Both the position numbers and the translations under genes were made by a program. Shown here piece by piece: positions 50,426-61,222 of a stretch of DNA of 64,000 nt; within the stretch, counting starts at the first letter, position 1; each line of letters begins with the position of its first letter. The notes under the pieces are model-generated. The model did no database searches, was not told the origin of the DNA, and saw only the letters and a program-made list of their open reading frames with translations. Where the stretch lies: NCBI RefSeq assembly GCF_007922615.2, contig NZ_CP042301.2, positions 1,364,001-1,428,000 of the forward strand. The letters run 5' to 3'. The stretch is from Nitratireductor mangrovi. Lineage in GTDB: Bacteria > Pseudomonadota > Alphaproteobacteria > Rhizobiales > Rhizobiaceae.

Positions 50426-51299
50426 GGCGGACATTCGCCTCGCCTTGGGGGCCGGCGACCGCGTGGCGATCATTGCCGGTGGCGGGCTGCTTCCCGTTGA
50501 TCTGGCACAGCGACTGAGCGAGGCAGGCCAGGCCCCCTTTATCGTCATTGCCGGAGGCGAGGTGTCGCCAAGCTCGCCGCTCTTCACCTACGATCACCAC
50601 GTGCTGGAGCTGGAGGAATTCTCGCAGCTCGTTGCGGTTCTGAAGAAGAACGAGGCCACGCATGTCGTCCTAGCCGGCGGCATCGAGCGCCGTCCGGCGT
50701 TTGCCTCTCTGAAATTGACGTTCGATCTCGTTCGGCTGTTGCCGCGCGTGGTGGCCGCGCTGGCGCAAGGCGACGACGTGCTCCTCCATACGATCGTGGG
50801 TTTTCTTGAATCGCGCGGCTTCGCCGTCGTCGGCGCACATCAGTTGATGCCGGACCTGCTGGCGGCGGAGGGCGCGCTGTCCCGCAAGAAGCCGTCGAAA
50901 GCCGCGCAGCGCGACATCGACGCCGCGATGGCGGCTGCCCGCGCCATCGGGGCGCTCGACATCGGACAAGCGGCGGTGTCCATCGGCGGGCGGGTGATCG
51001 CGCTCGAAGGCATCGAAGGTACCGACGGGCTCCTGGAACGGACGCGCGAGTTGCGGACCCACGGTCGCCTTGCCGCACGTTCCGGCGGGGTGCTCGCCAA
51101 ATGCGCCAAGCCCACGCAAGAGCTGCGCGCCGACCTGCCGACGATCGGGCCGAATACGATTGTCACGGCGCATCGGGCTGGGCTTGGCGGCGTCGCCGTG
51201 GAGGCAGGCCGTTCGCTCGTTCTCGATCAGCCCGGCGTTATCGAAGCGGCTGATCGGCTCGGCATGTTTGTCGTCGGCGTACGGGGCGAGCCGCGATGA
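50412..51299 (+). CDS. lpxI: UDP-2,3-diacylglucosamine diphosphatase LpxI
   Basis: 295 residues (DUF1009). Hydrolyses UDP-2,3-diacylglucosamine to lipid X; alphaproteobacteria use LpxI in place of LpxH, as shown in Caulobacter. DRVAIIAGGGLLPVDLAQRL near the start, YDHHVLELEE and a C-terminal region with AKPTQELRADLPTIGPNTI (pieces: CAKPTQELR, DLPTIG) mark the family. ATG 50412 lies within the end of lpxA. Confidence 0.94.
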   Translation: MSAIEADIRLALGAGDRVAIIAGGGLLPVDLAQRLSEAGQAPFIVIAGGEVSPSSPLFTYDHHVLELEEFSQLVAVLKKNEATHVVLAGGIERRPAFASLKLTFDLVRLLPRVVAALAQGDDVLLHTIVGFLESRGFAVVGAHQLMPDLLAAEGALSRKKPSKAAQRDIDAAMAAARAIGALDIGQAAVSIGGRVIALEGIEGTDGLLERTRELRTHGRLAARSGGVLAKCAKPTQELRADLPTIGPNTIVTAHRAGLGGVAVEAGRSLVLDQPGVIEAADRLGMFVVGVRGEPR

Positions 51300-52489
51300 G
51301 CGGTGAAGAGTCGCTCCATGTGGCAGTGGTTGCCGGGGAGGAATCCGGCGACCTGCTCGGCGCGGATCTTGTCAGCGAACTGGCGCGGCGGGCCGGACGA
51401 TCGCTCCGCCTGACGGGCGTCGGCGGCCCGCATCTCGCTCAACTCGGACTGAATTCGCTTTTCGATCCGACCGAGATCGCCCTCATGGGCCTGTCAGCGG
51501 TTCTGGCCCGCCTACCGAGCCTCGTGCGCAAGATAGGGTCCACGGCGCGGACCATCGCCGAGACGCGGCCCGACTGCCTGATTACCATCGACAGCCCGGA
51601 TTTCAGCCTGCGCGTGGCGCGGAAAGTGCGGGCGCTCGCGCCTGAAATCCCGATCATCCACTATGTGTGCCCAAGCGTTTGGGCATGGCGGCCGCAGCGT
51701 GCGGTGAGGATGGCGGCCTATGTCGACCATGTGCTGTGCTTGCTGCCCTTCGAGGCCGACGCCCTTGCGCGCCTGAAAGGGCCGCCGGCAACCTATGTCG
51801 GGCATCGGCTGGCGCACGACCCCATGCTGATCGCCGCCGCAGCCCGGCAGGCGCAGCGCGCTCCGAAAGCGACGGGCGAAACGGCCACCTTGCTTGTGCT
51901 TCCCGGTTCGCGGCGCAGCGAAGTGCGCCGGCTGATCGGGCCGTTTCGCGAAACCGTTGAAGAACTCGAAAACAGGGGGCAGGCTCTGCGCCTGCTGCTA
52001 CCTACAGTGGCGCATGTGCGGCCGCTGGTCGAGGCGGCCATCGCCAACTGGCGCAACCGGCCTGAACTGATCCTCGGCAGCGAGGCCAAATACCGGGCCT
52101 TCGGCGAGGCCGACGCCGCGCTTGCGGCTTCGGGCACTGTCTCACTCGAACTGGCGCTCGCGGGCGTGCCTCTTGTCGCCTGCTACAAGGCCGACACGGT
52201 CGGCAAGGCCCTTTATCCGCTGATCACGACCTGGTCGGCATCGCTGCCGAACCTGATTGCCGACTACCCGGTCGTGCCCGAATATTACGACTATTTCGTA
52301 CGGCCGCGGCTGATCGCGCGCCAGCTAGAGCGCCTCATCGCCGAGACGCCGGAACGGCGGGGACAGCTTGAAGGCTTCGCGCGCGTGCGCGACCGCATGG
52401 CGACAGAGCGCCCGGCGGGTGCGATCGGCGCGGACGCGGTGCAAGCGGTTATTGCCAAAACGAAAACGGCGCCACGCGGCGCCGTCTGA
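51296..52489 (+). CDS. lpxB: Lipid-A-disaccharide synthase
   Basis: 397 residues, GT-B glycosyltransferase of family 19. Joins lipid X to UDP-diacylglucosamine. VAGEESGDLLGADLV near residue 10, DSPDFSLRVARKVR near 98, HYVCPSVWAWRPQR near 121, and the later PGSRRSEVRRL are diagnostic. Overlaps lpxI by 4 bp (ATGA). The last codons hold the hairpin used as terminator by the convergent gltA gene. It closes the array beginning at rpsB. Confidence 0.96.
   Translation: MSGEESLHVAVVAGEESGDLLGADLVSELARRAGRSLRLTGVGGPHLAQLGLNSLFDPTEIALMGLSAVLARLPSLVRKIGSTARTIAETRPDCLITIDSPDFSLRVARKVRALAPEIPIIHYVCPSVWAWRPQRAVRMAAYVDHVLCLLPFEADALARLKGPPATYVGHRLAHDPMLIAAAARQAQRAPKATGETATLLVLPGSRRSEVRRLIGPFRETVEELENRGQALRLLLPTVAHVRPLVEAAIANWRNRPELILGSEAKYRAFGEADAALAASGTVSLELALAGVPLVACYKADTVGKALYPLITTWSASLPNLIADYPVVPEYYDYFVRPRLIARQLERLIAETPERRGQLEGFARVRDRMATERPAGAIGADAVQAVIAKTKTAPRGAV
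52457..52485 (-). terminator. gltA: gltA terminator, inside the lpxB coding end
   Basis: On the minus strand ACGGCGCC (52485-52478), loop GCGT, GGCGCCGT (52473-52466), then TTTCGTTTTGG. The perfect 8-bp stem lies 24 bp past the gltA stop and within codons of lpxB. Confidence 0.65.
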
Positions 52490-52508
52490 GAAAAACCGGC
52501 TGAGGGGT

Positions 52509-53798
52509 CTAGCGCTTGGCGATCGGCACGTAGTCGCGCGACTGCTCGCCGGTATAGAGCTGGCGCGGCCGGCCGATCTTCTGGTGGGGATCCTCGATCA
52601 TTTCCTTCCACTGCGCGATCCAGCCGACCGTGCGCGCCAGGGCGAACAGCACGGTGAACATGGTCGTCGGGAAGCCCATCGCCTTCAGCGTGATGCCGGA
52701 ATAGAAGTCGATGTTCGGATAGAGCTTCTTTTCGATGAAATACTCGTCGGTGAGCGCGATCTTTTCGAGCTCCATGGCGACCTCGAGCAGCGGGTCATCC
52801 TTGACGCCGAGTTCGGCCAGCACCTCGTGCGTGGTACGCTGCATGATCTTGGCGCGCGGATCGTAGTTCTTGTAGACACGGTGGCCGAAGCCCATCAGGC
52901 GGAACGGATCGTTCTTGTCCTTGGCGCGTTCGATGAATTCGGGAATGCGGTCCACAGTGCCGATTTCGGCCAGCATGTTGAGCGCGGCTTCGTTGGCGCC
53001 GCCATGCGCCGGACCCCACAGGCAAGCAATGCCGGCGGCGATGCAGGCGAACGGATTGGCCCCCGAGGAGCCGGCCAGCCGCACCGTCGATGTCGAGGCG
53101 TTCTGCTCGTGGTCGGCGTGGAGAATGAAGATACGGTCCATGGCGCGCGCCAGCACCGGGTTGGCCTTGTAGTCCTCGCAGGGGACCGCGAAGCACATAT
53201 GCAGGAAGTTGGCCGCGTAGGAGAGCTCGTTCTTCGGATAAATGAACGGCTGGCCGATATGGTATTTGTAGGCCATCGCCGCGATCGTCGGCATCTTGGC
53301 GATCATGCGCATCGACGCGACCATGCGCTGATGCGGGTCCGAGATGTCGGTCGAGTCATGGTAGAAGGCTGACAGCGCGCCGACCACGCCGCACATCACG
53401 GCCATCGGGTGCGCGTCGCGGCGGAAACCGGTGAAGAAGCGCGACATTTGCTCGTGCAGCATCGTGTGCCGCGTGACGCGGTAGTCGAAATCCTCTTTCT
53501 GCACCTTGGTCGGCAATTCGCCGTAAAGCAGCAGGTAGCAGACCTCGAGAAAGTCGCCATGTTCGGCGAGCTGGTCGATCGGATAGCCGCGATGCAGCAG
53601 CACGCCCTCGTCGCCGTCGATATAGGTGATCTTGGATTCGCAGCTCGCGGTCGAGGTGAAGCCGGGATCGTAGGTGAACATCCCGGTTTCCTTGTAGAGC
53701 GCGGCGATGTCGACAACGCTGGGGCCCACCGAGCCTGGCCGGACATTGAGCTCCATTTCCTTACCGCCGATCTCGAGCTTTGCGGTGGAATCAGTCAT
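52509..53798 (-). CDS. gltA: Citrate synthase
   Basis: 429 residues, type II hexameric citrate synthase. Condenses acetyl-CoA with oxaloacetate at the entry of the TCA cycle. Catalytic regions [15 protein letters not shown] near 265 and [20 protein letters not shown] (piece: [15 protein letters not shown]) near 300, with NIDFYSG near 360 for the Asp. ATG 53798 follows AAGGAG and the frame is open to 53831. A 17-bp-spaced promoter and a leader hairpin (53844-53861) are seen upstream. Confidence 0.97.
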   Translation of the reverse strand: MTDSTAKLEIGGKEMELNVRPGSVGPSVVDIAALYKETGMFTYDPGFTSTASCESKITYIDGDEGVLLHRGYPIDQLAEHGDFLEVCYLLLYGELPTKVQKEDFDYRVTRHTMLHEQMSRFFTGFRRDAHPMAVMCGVVGALSAFYHDSTDISDPHQRMVASMRMIAKMPTIAAMAYKYHIGQPFIYPKNELSYAANFLHMCFAVPCEDYKANPVLARAMDRIFILHADHEQNASTSTVRLAGSSGANPFACIAAGIACLWGPAHGGANEAALNMLAEIGTVDRIPEFIERAKDKNDPFRLMGFGHRVYKNYDPRAKIMQRTTHEVLAELGVKDDPLLEVAMELEKIALTDEYFIEKKLYPNIDFYSGITLKAMGFPTTMFTVLFALARTVGWIAQWKEMIEDPHQKIGRPRQLYTGEQSRDYVPIAKR

Positions 53799-53877
53799 GG
53801 GCGAACTCCTTCGTCTGAAATGGCCAGCCAAACGGGAACAGCTCCGCGACGGACATCGCGGCGTGAAAAGTGCGCTC

Positions 53878-53906
53878 TAGCTATCCTATTTCCGCCACCG
53901 TGCCAA
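53878..53906 (-). promoter_or_regulatory. gltA: gltA promoter
   Basis: On the minus strand TTGGCA (53906-53901), 17-bp spacer, TAGCTA (53883-53878). The leader of about 75 bases contains a hairpin CCGCGA/TCGCGG at 53844-53861. Confidence 0.55.
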
Positions 53907-53973
53907 GCTGACCGAAAGCCTAATGCTGCGATGCAACACCGGCACCATCGGCCTGAAACGCAAGACGCCGAAA

Positions 53974-55398
53974 CTAGCGGTCGAGCGCGTCGGCGATGCG
54001 CCCAAGGCTCTCCTCGCGTCCGAGCACGGCCAGGACGTCGAACACGCCGGGCGAGACGGTGCGGCCGGTGAGCGCGGCGCGCAGCGGCTGGGCCACGGCG
54101 CCAAGCTTGACGCCTGAATCGGCGACATAGGCGCGGACCGCCGCTTCGGTCGTCTCCGCGCTCCAGTCGCCGCTCACCGCTTCCAGTGACCGCCTCGCGC
54201 CCTCCAACACCTCGTGCGATTTGGCGATGATCTCGGCAGCCTTGTCGTCTGGCAAAAGAGGCCTTTTTACAAAGAGATAGGCGGCATTGTTGATCAATTC
54301 GACAAGCGTCTTGGCGCGCTCTTTCAGCCCGGGCATGGCTGCCAGCAGACTGGCCTGCTTGCCATTGTCCAGCGCGGCGGCGATGGCCTCTCCGCCTTCG
54401 AGATACGGTAGCGTAGCGACCAAGATATCGAGCAGTTCGGCATCGGGCATGCCACGGATGTGGACACCGTTGACGGCTTCGAGCTTCTGGAAATCGAAGC
54501 GCGCAGCACCCTTGTTGATGTCCTCGATCTCGAACCATGCGATCATGTCTTTGGTCGACATGATCTCGTCGTCGCCATGGCTCCAGCCGAGCCGGGCCAG
54601 GTAGTTGCGCAAGGCAACCGGCAGGTAGCCCATGGCGCGGTAGGCCTCGACGCCGAGCGCGCCATGGCGCTTGGAGAGCTTGGCGCCGTCCGGCCCGTGA
54701 ATCAGCGGGATGTGCGCCATCACCGGGACGTCCCAGCCCATGGCCTGATAGATGATGGTCTGGCGGGCGCCATTGGTCAGGTGGTCGTCGCCGCGGATGA
54801 TGTGGGTGACGCCCATATCGTGATCGTCGACGACGACCGCGAGCATATAGGTCGGATTGCCGTCAGAGCGCAGGATGATGAAATCGTCGAGGTCCTTGTT
54901 GGGGAAGCGCACCTCTCCCTGAACGCGATCGGCCACGACGGTTTCGCCCTCGCGCGGCGCCTTGATGCGCACGACTGGCTTGACACCTGCCGGAGCGTCC
55001 GAGGGGTCGCGATCGCGCCAGCGCCCGTCATAGCGCGGCGGGCGCCCTTCAGCACGGGCCGTTTCGCGCATTTCCTCCAGTTCGGCCTGGCTGGCATAGC
55101 AATGATAGGCCTCGCCACGGCGCACCAGCTCCTCGGCGATTTCGCGGTGGCGGCCGATCCGGCCGGCCTGCGATACCGGCTCGCCATCCCATTGCAGCCC
55201 GAGCCATGCCAGGCCGTCGAGGATCGCCGCGGTCGCCGCATCGGTCGAGCGTTCGCGGTCGGTGTCCTCGATGCGCAGCAGCATCTTGCCGCCGGTGTGC
55301 CGCGCGTAGAGCCAGTTGAACAACGCCGTGCGTGCGCCGCCAATGTGCAAATAGCCGGTTGGCGAGGGCGCAAAGCGCGTGACGACGGTCTTGCTCAT
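53974..55398 (-). CDS. gltX: Glutamyl-tRNA synthetase
   Basis: 474 residues, class I synthetase. The HIGH motif is LHIGG in [19 protein letters not shown] (His18) and the KMSKS motif is KLSKR in [13 protein letters not shown]. Bacteria with GatCAB often use a non-discriminating GltX that charges both tRNA(Glu) and tRNA(Gln); the gatC and gatA genes at 17991-20261 fit this. ATG 55398 gives the family N-terminus; the frame is open to 55680. Divergent from comEC. Confidence 0.96.
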   Translation of the reverse strand: MSKTVVTRFAPSPTGYLHIGGARTALFNWLYARHTGGKMLLRIEDTDRERSTDAATAAILDGLAWLGLQWDGEPVSQAGRIGRHREIAEELVRRGEAYHCYASQAELEEMRETARAEGRPPRYDGRWRDRDPSDAPAGVKPVVRIKAPREGETVVADRVQGEVRFPNKDLDDFIILRSDGNPTYMLAVVVDDHDMGVTHIIRGDDHLTNGARQTIIYQAMGWDVPVMAHIPLIHGPDGAKLSKRHGALGVEAYRAMGYLPVALRNYLARLGWSHGDDEIMSTKDMIAWFEIEDINKGAARFDFQKLEAVNGVHIRGMPDAELLDILVATLPYLEGGEAIAAALDNGKQASLLAAMPGLKERAKTLVELINNAAYLFVKRPLLPDDKAAEIIAKSHEVLEGARRSLEAVSGDWSAETTEAAVRAYVADSGVKLGAVAQPLRAALTGRTVSPGVFDVLAVLGREESLGRIADALDR

Positions 55399-55522
55399 GA
55401 GAATGTCCAGGAATTCGCTGCGCCGAACGTTACCGGAGGTGCGTACGGGTGATTTTGGCTGGCGTTCATGTAGCATAGGTGGCTCGGGGTGCAAGAAGGG
55501 GTGTTGCGGGAGGCGGGCAGGG

Positions 55523-57862
55523 ATGGTCCTCGCCAGCGACAGTCGCAGCCGGATCGGCGTTGAAGCCGGCGACGCGCCGCAAGCCGGGTTGCCGGTGCGC
55601 GCCGATGGCATGCCCCTGCGGTCGCAGAGAACGCTTGCCGTCCGGCTCTCAGCCTGGCCGGCGCACGTTGCGGCGGGCATCCCCGCGGCTCTGGAACTGG
55701 AACAAGCGCGCGGGACACCGTTCCTGCTGCTGCCGGTCTGCCTCGGGGCAGGCGCGGCAACCTATTTTGCCCTCCCGGTGGAACCGGGCTGGCCCTTTGT
55801 CTCCGGGCTGATGCTCGCCGTCGTCGCGCTACGCCAGGCTTTGGCTGCGAAACGCCATCTGGCATTCCTCTGTACGGCGCTCCTCGTCGTCTGCCTCGGG
55901 CTGGCGGCTGGCAAGATCGAGGCCTGGCGCGCCGGCACCGCGATGCTCGGCTCCTCCGTGTCGACGGTGCTGACCGGCCGCGTCGTTGCGGTCGAACACC
56001 AGGCGAGCGGGCGCACGCGGCTCACGGTCGACGTCGAGGCGACGCGGCGCCCACTCCTGCGCTACGCGCCCGACCGTATCCGTGCATCAGCGCGAAACGA
56101 TCCCGGCGTGGCGGCCGGCGACAGGATCGAAGGCGTCGTCAGGCTGTTCCCGCCATCGGGGCCGGTGCGCCCCCATGGCTACGATTTCGCTTTCGAAAGT
56201 TATATGGCCGGGATCGGCGCGACCGGCTTTTTCCTCGGCGATCCGCGGCGCATCGAGGCGGCGCCGGACAGCAATGTTCGCCGCCACTGGGCGGCCCGGG
56301 TTGCCAATATGCGCGAGGCCATCGCGGCGCGCATCCGCCGCCATCTCGACGGCGCGGCCGGCGAGGTCGCGGCCGCCCTCATTGCGGGTGTCCGCGCCGG
56401 CATTCCGGAAGAGACCAACGAGGCGTTGCGCAAGGCGGGCTTGGCCCACGTGCTGTCGATCTCGGGACTGCACATGGCGCTGGTTGCGGGGACGGTGATG
56501 CTGGCGCTGAGGGCGCTGTTTGCCGCGTTGCCGGGGTTTTCCTCGCGACATCCGGTAAAGAAATACGCCGCCGCTGCGGCCCTGGTCGCCGCCAGCTACT
56601 ACCTCCTGGTATCGGGAGCGGCAGTCGCGGCGCAACGCAGCTTCATCATGATCGCCGTGATGCTGGTCGCGCTGCTCTTCGACCGGGGGGCGATCACCAT
56701 GCGCAACCTGGCAATCGCAGCGATGATCATCATCGCGATCGCCCCGCACGAGGTGGTTGGTCCCTCCTTCCAGATGTCGTTCGCGGCCACCGCGGCACTG
56801 ATTGCCGCTTACGCCGCCTGGGCCGAGCGGGCGGCGGCCGCGCCCCGGCGCGACTGGTCGCCCGAAGCCGGCCTCGTCCGCCGGCTTGCAAGCCGCGCGG
56901 CCTATTACACCACCGGACTGGCAATGACGTCCCTGATTGCCGGTGGCGCCACGACGCTCTTTGCTGTCTGGCATTTTCACCGGGCGGCGCCGCTGGGGCT
57001 GATCGCCAACCTTGCCGCGATGCCGGTCGTTTCGCTGATCGTCATGCCGTTCGCAGTGATCGCGGGCGTGCTGATGCCCCTGGGCCTCGAAGGGCCGGCA
57101 TTGCGGGTGATGGGGCAGGGGATATCGGCCATGGTGGCGATAGCCGACTGGGTCGCCGAACGCACGCCGTTCGACGCAGTTGGAGCGATCTCACCGGCTG
57201 CTCTGCTGTGGCTGACGGCCGCCCTGATCGTGGCCACCGTTGCCACGACGCGGCTGCGCTTGATCGCAGTCCCATTGGCCGTCGCCGGACTGGCGGCGAT
57301 GCTGGCGGGCCGGCATCCTGATCTGCTTGTTTCTGAGGATGGCAAGCTGCTGGCCCTGGCGCGGTCGGATGGCGGGTTGGCGGTCAGCAGGTCGCGACCC
57401 AACGGCTTCACGGTCGGCATCTGGCAGAAGGCGCTGGCGTCGGAGCGGCTGGTGAAGCCCGAAACCTCCAAGGATGCCGAAGCATCCTCGCTGTTGGGAG
57501 CCGCAGATGGTTCTGGCGACGCTTTCATCTGCGCGGACGACACCTGCATCGCGCGCCATGCCGGCGGGGCCGTCATCGTTCAGTCCGCCACTGCCGAGAC
57601 CGCTGCGCCGTTCTGCGCGATAGCCGCAATCATCATTATCGAGGATGCGACGGCAAAAGATCCGTGCGGCGACAGCAAGGTGCTGGTGGTGACGGCACGC
57701 GACCTGGCGCGGCGCGGCAGCTTGGCCGTCCACTTCGACGCCGGTACGAACCAAGCGAGCGCGGAATTCGCCATTTCGGAGCCGTTTCGCCCATGGCACG
57801 ACCACCGGCGCTTCTCACGCGAGGCGCGCGGCCTGCCGCCCTACCGAAGGGGCGAGGACTGA
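55523..57862 (+). CDS. comEC: ComEC/Rec2-family membrane channel, without a metallo-hydrolase domain
   Basis: 779 residues. Inner-membrane channel family for single-stranded DNA uptake. The first part (about 60-230) is the DUF4131-like N-terminal region with an OB-like fold, followed by the competence domain with [18 protein letters not shown] (near 310) and several membrane segments up to about 600. ComEC of Bacillus has a C-terminal metallo-beta-lactamase domain; here the last 180 residues have no HxHxDH motif. ATG 55523 follows a GGGAGG-rich stretch. The frame is open to 55379. Confidence 0.92.
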   Translation: MVLASDSRSRIGVEAGDAPQAGLPVRADGMPLRSQRTLAVRLSAWPAHVAAGIPAALELEQARGTPFLLLPVCLGAGAATYFALPVEPGWPFVSGLMLAVVALRQALAAKRHLAFLCTALLVVCLGLAAGKIEAWRAGTAMLGSSVSTVLTGRVVAVEHQASGRTRLTVDVEATRRPLLRYAPDRIRASARNDPGVAAGDRIEGVVRLFPPSGPVRPHGYDFAFESYMAGIGATGFFLGDPRRIEAAPDSNVRRHWAARVANMREAIAARIRRHLDGAAGEVAAALIAGVRAGIPEETNEALRKAGLAHVLSISGLHMALVAGTVMLALRALFAALPGFSSRHPVKKYAAAAALVAASYYLLVSGAAVAAQRSFIMIAVMLVALLFDRGAITMRNLAIAAMIIIAIAPHEVVGPSFQMSFAATAALIAAYAAWAERAAAAPRRDWSPEAGLVRRLASRAAYYTTGLAMTSLIAGGATTLFAVWHFHRAAPLGLIANLAAMPVVSLIVMPFAVIAGVLMPLGLEGPALRVMGQGISAMVAIADWVAERTPFDAVGAISPAALLWLTAALIVATVATTRLRLIAVPLAVAGLAAMLAGRHPDLLVSEDGKLLALARSDGGLAVSRSRPNGFTVGIWQKALASERLVKPETSKDAEASSLLGAADGSGDAFICADDTCIARHAGGAVIVQSATAETAAPFCAIAAIIIIEDATAKDPCGDSKVLVVTARDLARRGSLAVHFDAGTNQASAEFAISEPFRPWHDHRRFSREARGLPPYRRGED

Positions 57863-57883
57863 CGAGCGACGGCAGCCAGCGGG

Positions 57884-58588
57884 TCAGTAGCGGCGGATGA
57901 GACCGACGAGCCGGCCCTGAACCTTGACCCGGTCGGGCCCGAAGATGCGGGTTTCGTAGGCCGGGTTGGCAGCCTCGAGCGCGATCGAGGCGCCCTTGCG
58001 GCGGAAGCGCTTCAACGTTGCCTCCTCATCGTCGACCAGGGCGACGACGATGTCGCCGGGATTGGCGGTGCCGATGCTGCGGATGATGACCGTATCGCCG
58101 TCGAGAATGCCGGCTTCGATCATCGAATCGCCCTTGACCTCGAGCGCGAAATGCTCGCCGCCGGAAAGCATTTCCGGCGGCACGGCGACCGAATGGGTCT
58201 GATGCTGGATGGCGTCGATCGGCACGCCGGCGGCGATGCGCCCCATGACCGGCACCGAGACCGAGGCCGCGTCGTCGTCATTGCCCGACGGCGGCGGGGC
58301 CGCGGGTTTCGGCTTGCCACCCTCGATCACGCTTGGCGAGAACTTGCGCGGCGCGCCAAGTCCCGGCGCGATGGAATCGGGAAGCCGTATCACTTCGAGC
58401 GCCCTGGCGCGGTTGGGCAACCGGCGAATGAATCCGCGCTCCTCCAGAGCGGTGATCAGCCGGTGAATGCCGGACTTGGAGGCAAGGTCGAGCGCCTCCT
58501 TCATCTCGTCGAAGGAGGGCGGAATGCCGGTCTCCTTCAGACGCTCATGAATGAAGAGCAGGAGTTCGTGTTGCTTCCGCGTCAGCAT
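57884..58588 (-). CDS. lexA: SOS repressor LexA
   Basis: 234 residues. The N-terminal winged helix (1-70, [20 protein letters not shown]) binds SOS boxes; a proline/aspartate-rich linker of about 25 residues follows; the C-terminal S24 peptidase domain has the self-cleavage site A120-G121, Ser155 (GDSMIEAG) and Lys193. ATG 58588 fits the family N-terminus ([15 protein letters not shown]). The gene represses itself through the box at 58640-58654. It converges on comEC (22 bp apart). Confidence 0.97.
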   Translation of the reverse strand: MLTRKQHELLLFIHERLKETGIPPSFDEMKEALDLASKSGIHRLITALEERGFIRRLPNRARALEVIRLPDSIAPGLGAPRKFSPSVIEGGKPKPAAPPPSGNDDDAASVSVPVMGRIAAGVPIDAIQHQTHSVAVPPEMLSGGEHFALEVKGDSMIEAGILDGDTVIIRSIGTANPGDIVVALVDDEEATLKRFRRKGASIALEAANPAYETRIFGPDRVKVQGRLVGLIRRY

Positions 58589-58630
58589 TCGGGCCCCCAA
58601 GGGAATCGTTCATAAACAAAACCAGAACAA

Positions 58631-58659
58631 ACACTATCTGTTCCAGTCTTGTTCCGCAA
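58631..58659 (-). promoter_or_regulatory. lexA: lexA promoter
   Basis: On the minus strand TTGCGG (58659-58654), 17-bp spacer, TAGTGT (58636-58631). The leader is about 36 bases. Confidence 0.6.
58640..58654. promoter_or_regulatory. lexA: LexA box (alphaproteobacterial SOS box)
   Basis: Read on the minus strand it is GAAC-AAGACTG-GAAC, the exact GAAC-N7-GAAC alphaproteobacterial operator, filling most of the spacer between the lexA -35 and -10 boxes. LexA bound here should block its own transcription. Confidence 0.88.
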
Positions 58660-58694
58660 CCATTTAAATTTTAGTGAATGCGTTTACGCTTTGT

Positions 58695-59900
58695 TCAGCG
58701 TAACATCAGCAACGCGGAGGGCGCGCCGGCCTGAGCCGCCGGCGCGTGCGGCGGGCGGACGATCAGGGCGTTGGCGTCGGCCAGCACCCTGAGCATAGAG
58801 GAATCCTGGATCGGCGAGGGCCGCGCCACGAGCCGGCCGCCTTCCCTCACCGCGATGGCGCGCAGATAGTCCTGCCTGAGATCGTTGGCGGGAAGATCGG
58901 CGCCGATAAAACCGGGGACCGGTCCGTCGGGCGCCGGGCGGCCTGCGAGCCGGGCAATCAGCGGTTTGAGGAAGACGTGCGAGCAGACGAGGCTTGCGAC
59001 CGGGTTGCCGGGCAGGCCGAGCACGTGGCGACCGCCGAGCATGCCCGCCATCAGCGGCTTGCCGGGCCGCATGGCGATCTTCCAGAAATCGATCGCCGCG
59101 CCATGCGCCCTTAGCGCCTGCTGGACAAGGTCGTGGTCGCCCACCGAGGCGCCGCCTATGGTGACGATGATGTCGGCGTCGGCATCGACGGCGCGGGCAA
59201 GGGCGGCCTCGATCGCCTCGTCGCGGTCGGCGGCAATGCCGAGGTCGAGCACGCGGGCGCCGGCCTCCCGCGCGATCGCGGCCACGCCATACATGTTGGA
59301 AGCGACGATCTGGCCGGGGCCGACTTCGCTGCCGGGCGGAACCAGTTCGTTGCCAGTGGCGAGGATCGCCACAAGCGGCCGCGAGACGACGTCGAGTCGG
59401 GCATGATTGGCGGCCGCGGCCAGCGATAGCGCGGCGGCGTCAAGGACGCGGCCGGCCTCGAGCAGGCTCTCGCCGGCCTCGAAGTCGAGCCCCTTGCGGC
59501 GGATGTTTTTCCCGCGGACGACTGTTTCGGTAACCTCGACCGTGTGTCCGTTGATCGGGCGCGTGTTTTCCTGGATCAGTACCGTGTCGGAACCCTCCGG
59601 CACGACGCCGCCAGTGAAGATGCGCACAGCTTCGCCAGGTCCGACCACCCTGTCAAACGGCAGCCCGGCGGGTGCCTGGCCGATCACCGTCAGCATGACC
59701 GGCACTGTCTCGACGTCGGCGGCGCGGATGGCGTAGCCGTCCATTGCCGAGGCGGGGAAGGGAGGCTGCGTGCGCAGGGCCATCAAGGGGGCAGCGAGCA
59801 CCCGGCCGGCACATTCGGCGATCGCCAACGTCTCGGCGGGTCGCCGGCTGGCGCCCGAAAGAAGCCGTTCCAGCGCGATCTCAACCGGAAGCAGGCTCAT
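58695..59900 (-). CDS. moeA: Molybdopterin molybdenumtransferase MoeA
   Basis: 401 residues. Inserts molybdate into adenylylated molybdopterin. [12 protein letters not shown] near residue 52, [20 protein letters not shown] near 88 and [17 protein letters not shown] near 247 (pieces: [10 protein letters not shown]) are MoeA signatures; PGKPLMAG and [13 protein letters not shown] close the substrate domain. Overlaps moaC by 4 bp. Confidence 0.96.
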   Translation of the reverse strand: MSLLPVEIALERLLSGASRRPAETLAIAECAGRVLAAPLMALRTQPPFPASAMDGYAIRAADVETVPVMLTVIGQAPAGLPFDRVVGPGEAVRIFTGGVVPEGSDTVLIQENTRPINGHTVEVTETVVRGKNIRRKGLDFEAGESLLEAGRVLDAAALSLAAAANHARLDVVSRPLVAILATGNELVPPGSEVGPGQIVASNMYGVAAIAREAGARVLDLGIAADRDEAIEAALARAVDADADIIVTIGGASVGDHDLVQQALRAHGAAIDFWKIAMRPGKPLMAGMLGGRHVLGLPGNPVASLVCSHVFLKPLIARLAGRPAPDGPVPGFIGADLPANDLRQDYLRAIAVREGGRLVARPSPIQDSSMLRVLADANALIVRPPHAPAAQAGAPSALLMLR

Positions 59901-60391
59901 CGACCGTCGTCCGGAACGCGCCAGTCGCCTGATTTGCCGCCGGTCTTTTCGATGAGGCGGACGCCTGTGATGGCCATGCCGCGGTCGATCGCCTTGGCCA
60001 TGTCATAGATCGTCAGGCAGGCGACGGCGACCGCGGTCAGCGCCTCCATCTCGACGCCGGTGCGGCCCTTGAGTTTCGCCATGGCGCGGACGCGCAGTCC
60101 GGGCAAAGCCTCGTCCGGCTCGATGTCGACGGAGACCTTGCTCAGGAGCAGAGCGTGGCAGAGCGGGATCAGTTCGTGGGTCTTCTTGGCGGCCATGATG
60201 CCGGCAAGCCGCGCCGTGCCGAGCACGTCGCCTTTCCTGGCGTCGCCGGCGAGGATCGTCCGCAGCGTGGCCGCATCCATCGTCACCGCGCCTTCGGCGA
60301 CGGCGACGCGTTCGGTCTCGGCCTTGTCGCCGACATCGACCATATGCGCTTCGCCGCTGGCGCCGATATGGGTGAGGCGGGCCTTGGTCAT
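59897..60391 (-). CDS. moaC: Cyclic pyranopterin monophosphate synthase
   Basis: 164 residues. Second step of molybdenum cofactor synthesis, acting on the product of MoaA to give c[21 protein letters not shown] near residue 17, [22 protein letters not shown] (pieces: [17 protein letters not shown]) near 62, and [20 protein letters not shown] near 110 are conserved. Overlaps moeA by 4 bp and follows trpC after 7 bp. Confidence 0.96.
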   Translation of the reverse strand: MTKARLTHIGASGEAHMVDVGDKAETERVAVAEGAVTMDAATLRTILAGDARKGDVLGTARLAGIMAAKKTHELIPLCHALLLSKVSVDIEPDEALPGLRVRAMAKLKGRTGVEMEALTAVAVACLTIYDMAKAIDRGMAITGVRLIEKTGGKSGDWRVPDDGR

Positions 60392-60398
60392 CGATGCC

Positions 60399-61217
60399 TC
60401 AGCCCGCGCTGCGCACCGGCTCGGATGCGCCGCCGATCAGCGATCGCGTCGCCGCCGCGACGTCATCCTGGCGCATCAGGCTTTCGCCGACCAGGAACGC
60501 ATTGATGCCGCTCGCGGCAAGCCGCCGGCAGTCGGCATGGGTGAAAATGCCGCTTTCGCCGACCAGGGTGCGGTCGTCGGGCACCAGCCGCGCAAGCCGC
60601 TCGGATGTGGCGAGGCTCACCTCGAATGTCCTGAGGTCGCGGTTGTTGATGCCGATCAGCGGCGAGGCAAGCTTGAGCGCGCGCTCGGTCTCGGCTTCGT
60701 CGTGGACCTCGACCAGCACGTCCATCCCGAGTTCGCCGGCGCTTTCTTCCAGCGCGCTGGCTTCCTCGTCGGAAACGCTCGCCATGATGACCAGGATGGC
60801 GTCAGCACCCCAGGCGCGCGCTTCGTGGACCTGATAGGGCTCGAACATGAAATCCTTGCGCAGCGCGGGCAGGGAGGTTGCGCCGCGTGCCGCGGTCAGG
60901 AACTCCGGCGTGCCCTGAAAGGACGGGGTGTCGGTCAGCACCGAGAGGCAGGCCGCGCCACCAGCTTCGTACGCGCGGGCGAGCGCCGGCGGGTCGAAAT
61001 CGGCGCGGATCAGCCCGCGCGACGGGCTCGCCTTCTTGATCTCGGCGATGAGGCCGAAGCCGCCCCCGGCGCGCTGTTTCTCAAGTGCAGCGCGAAAGCC
61101 GCGCGGCGGCTCGACATTGGCGATCCGCGCCTTGAGTTCGGCCAGCGGGCGCTCGGCCTTGGCGCGGGCAATCTCCTCGCGCTTGTAGGTCTCGATCTTC
61201 TTCAGGATGTCAGCCAT
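60399..61217 (-). CDS. trpC: Indole-3-glycerol phosphate synthase
   Basis: 272 residues. Fourth step of tryptophan synthesis. TIM barrel with [16 protein letters not shown] near 55, [21 protein letters not shown] (pieces: [23 protein letters not shown]) near 120, [13 protein letters not shown] near 187 and [15 protein letters not shown] near 215. ATG 61217 matches the standard N-terminus; the frame is open to 61961. Stop 7 bp before moaC, start 5 bp after trpD. Confidence 0.97.
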   Translation of the reverse strand: MADILKKIETYKREEIARAKAERPLAELKARIANVEPPRGFRAALEKQRAGGGFGLIAEIKKASPSRGLIRADFDPPALARAYEAGGAACLSVLTDTPSFQGTPEFLTAARGATSLPALRKDFMFEPYQVHEARAWGADAILVIMASVSDEEASALEESAGELGMDVLVEVHDEAETERALKLASPLIGINNRDLRTFEVSLATSERLARLVPDDRTLVGESGIFTHADCRRLAASGINAFLVGESLMRQDDVAAATRSLIGGASEPVRSAG

Positions 61218-61222
61218 GGCGG

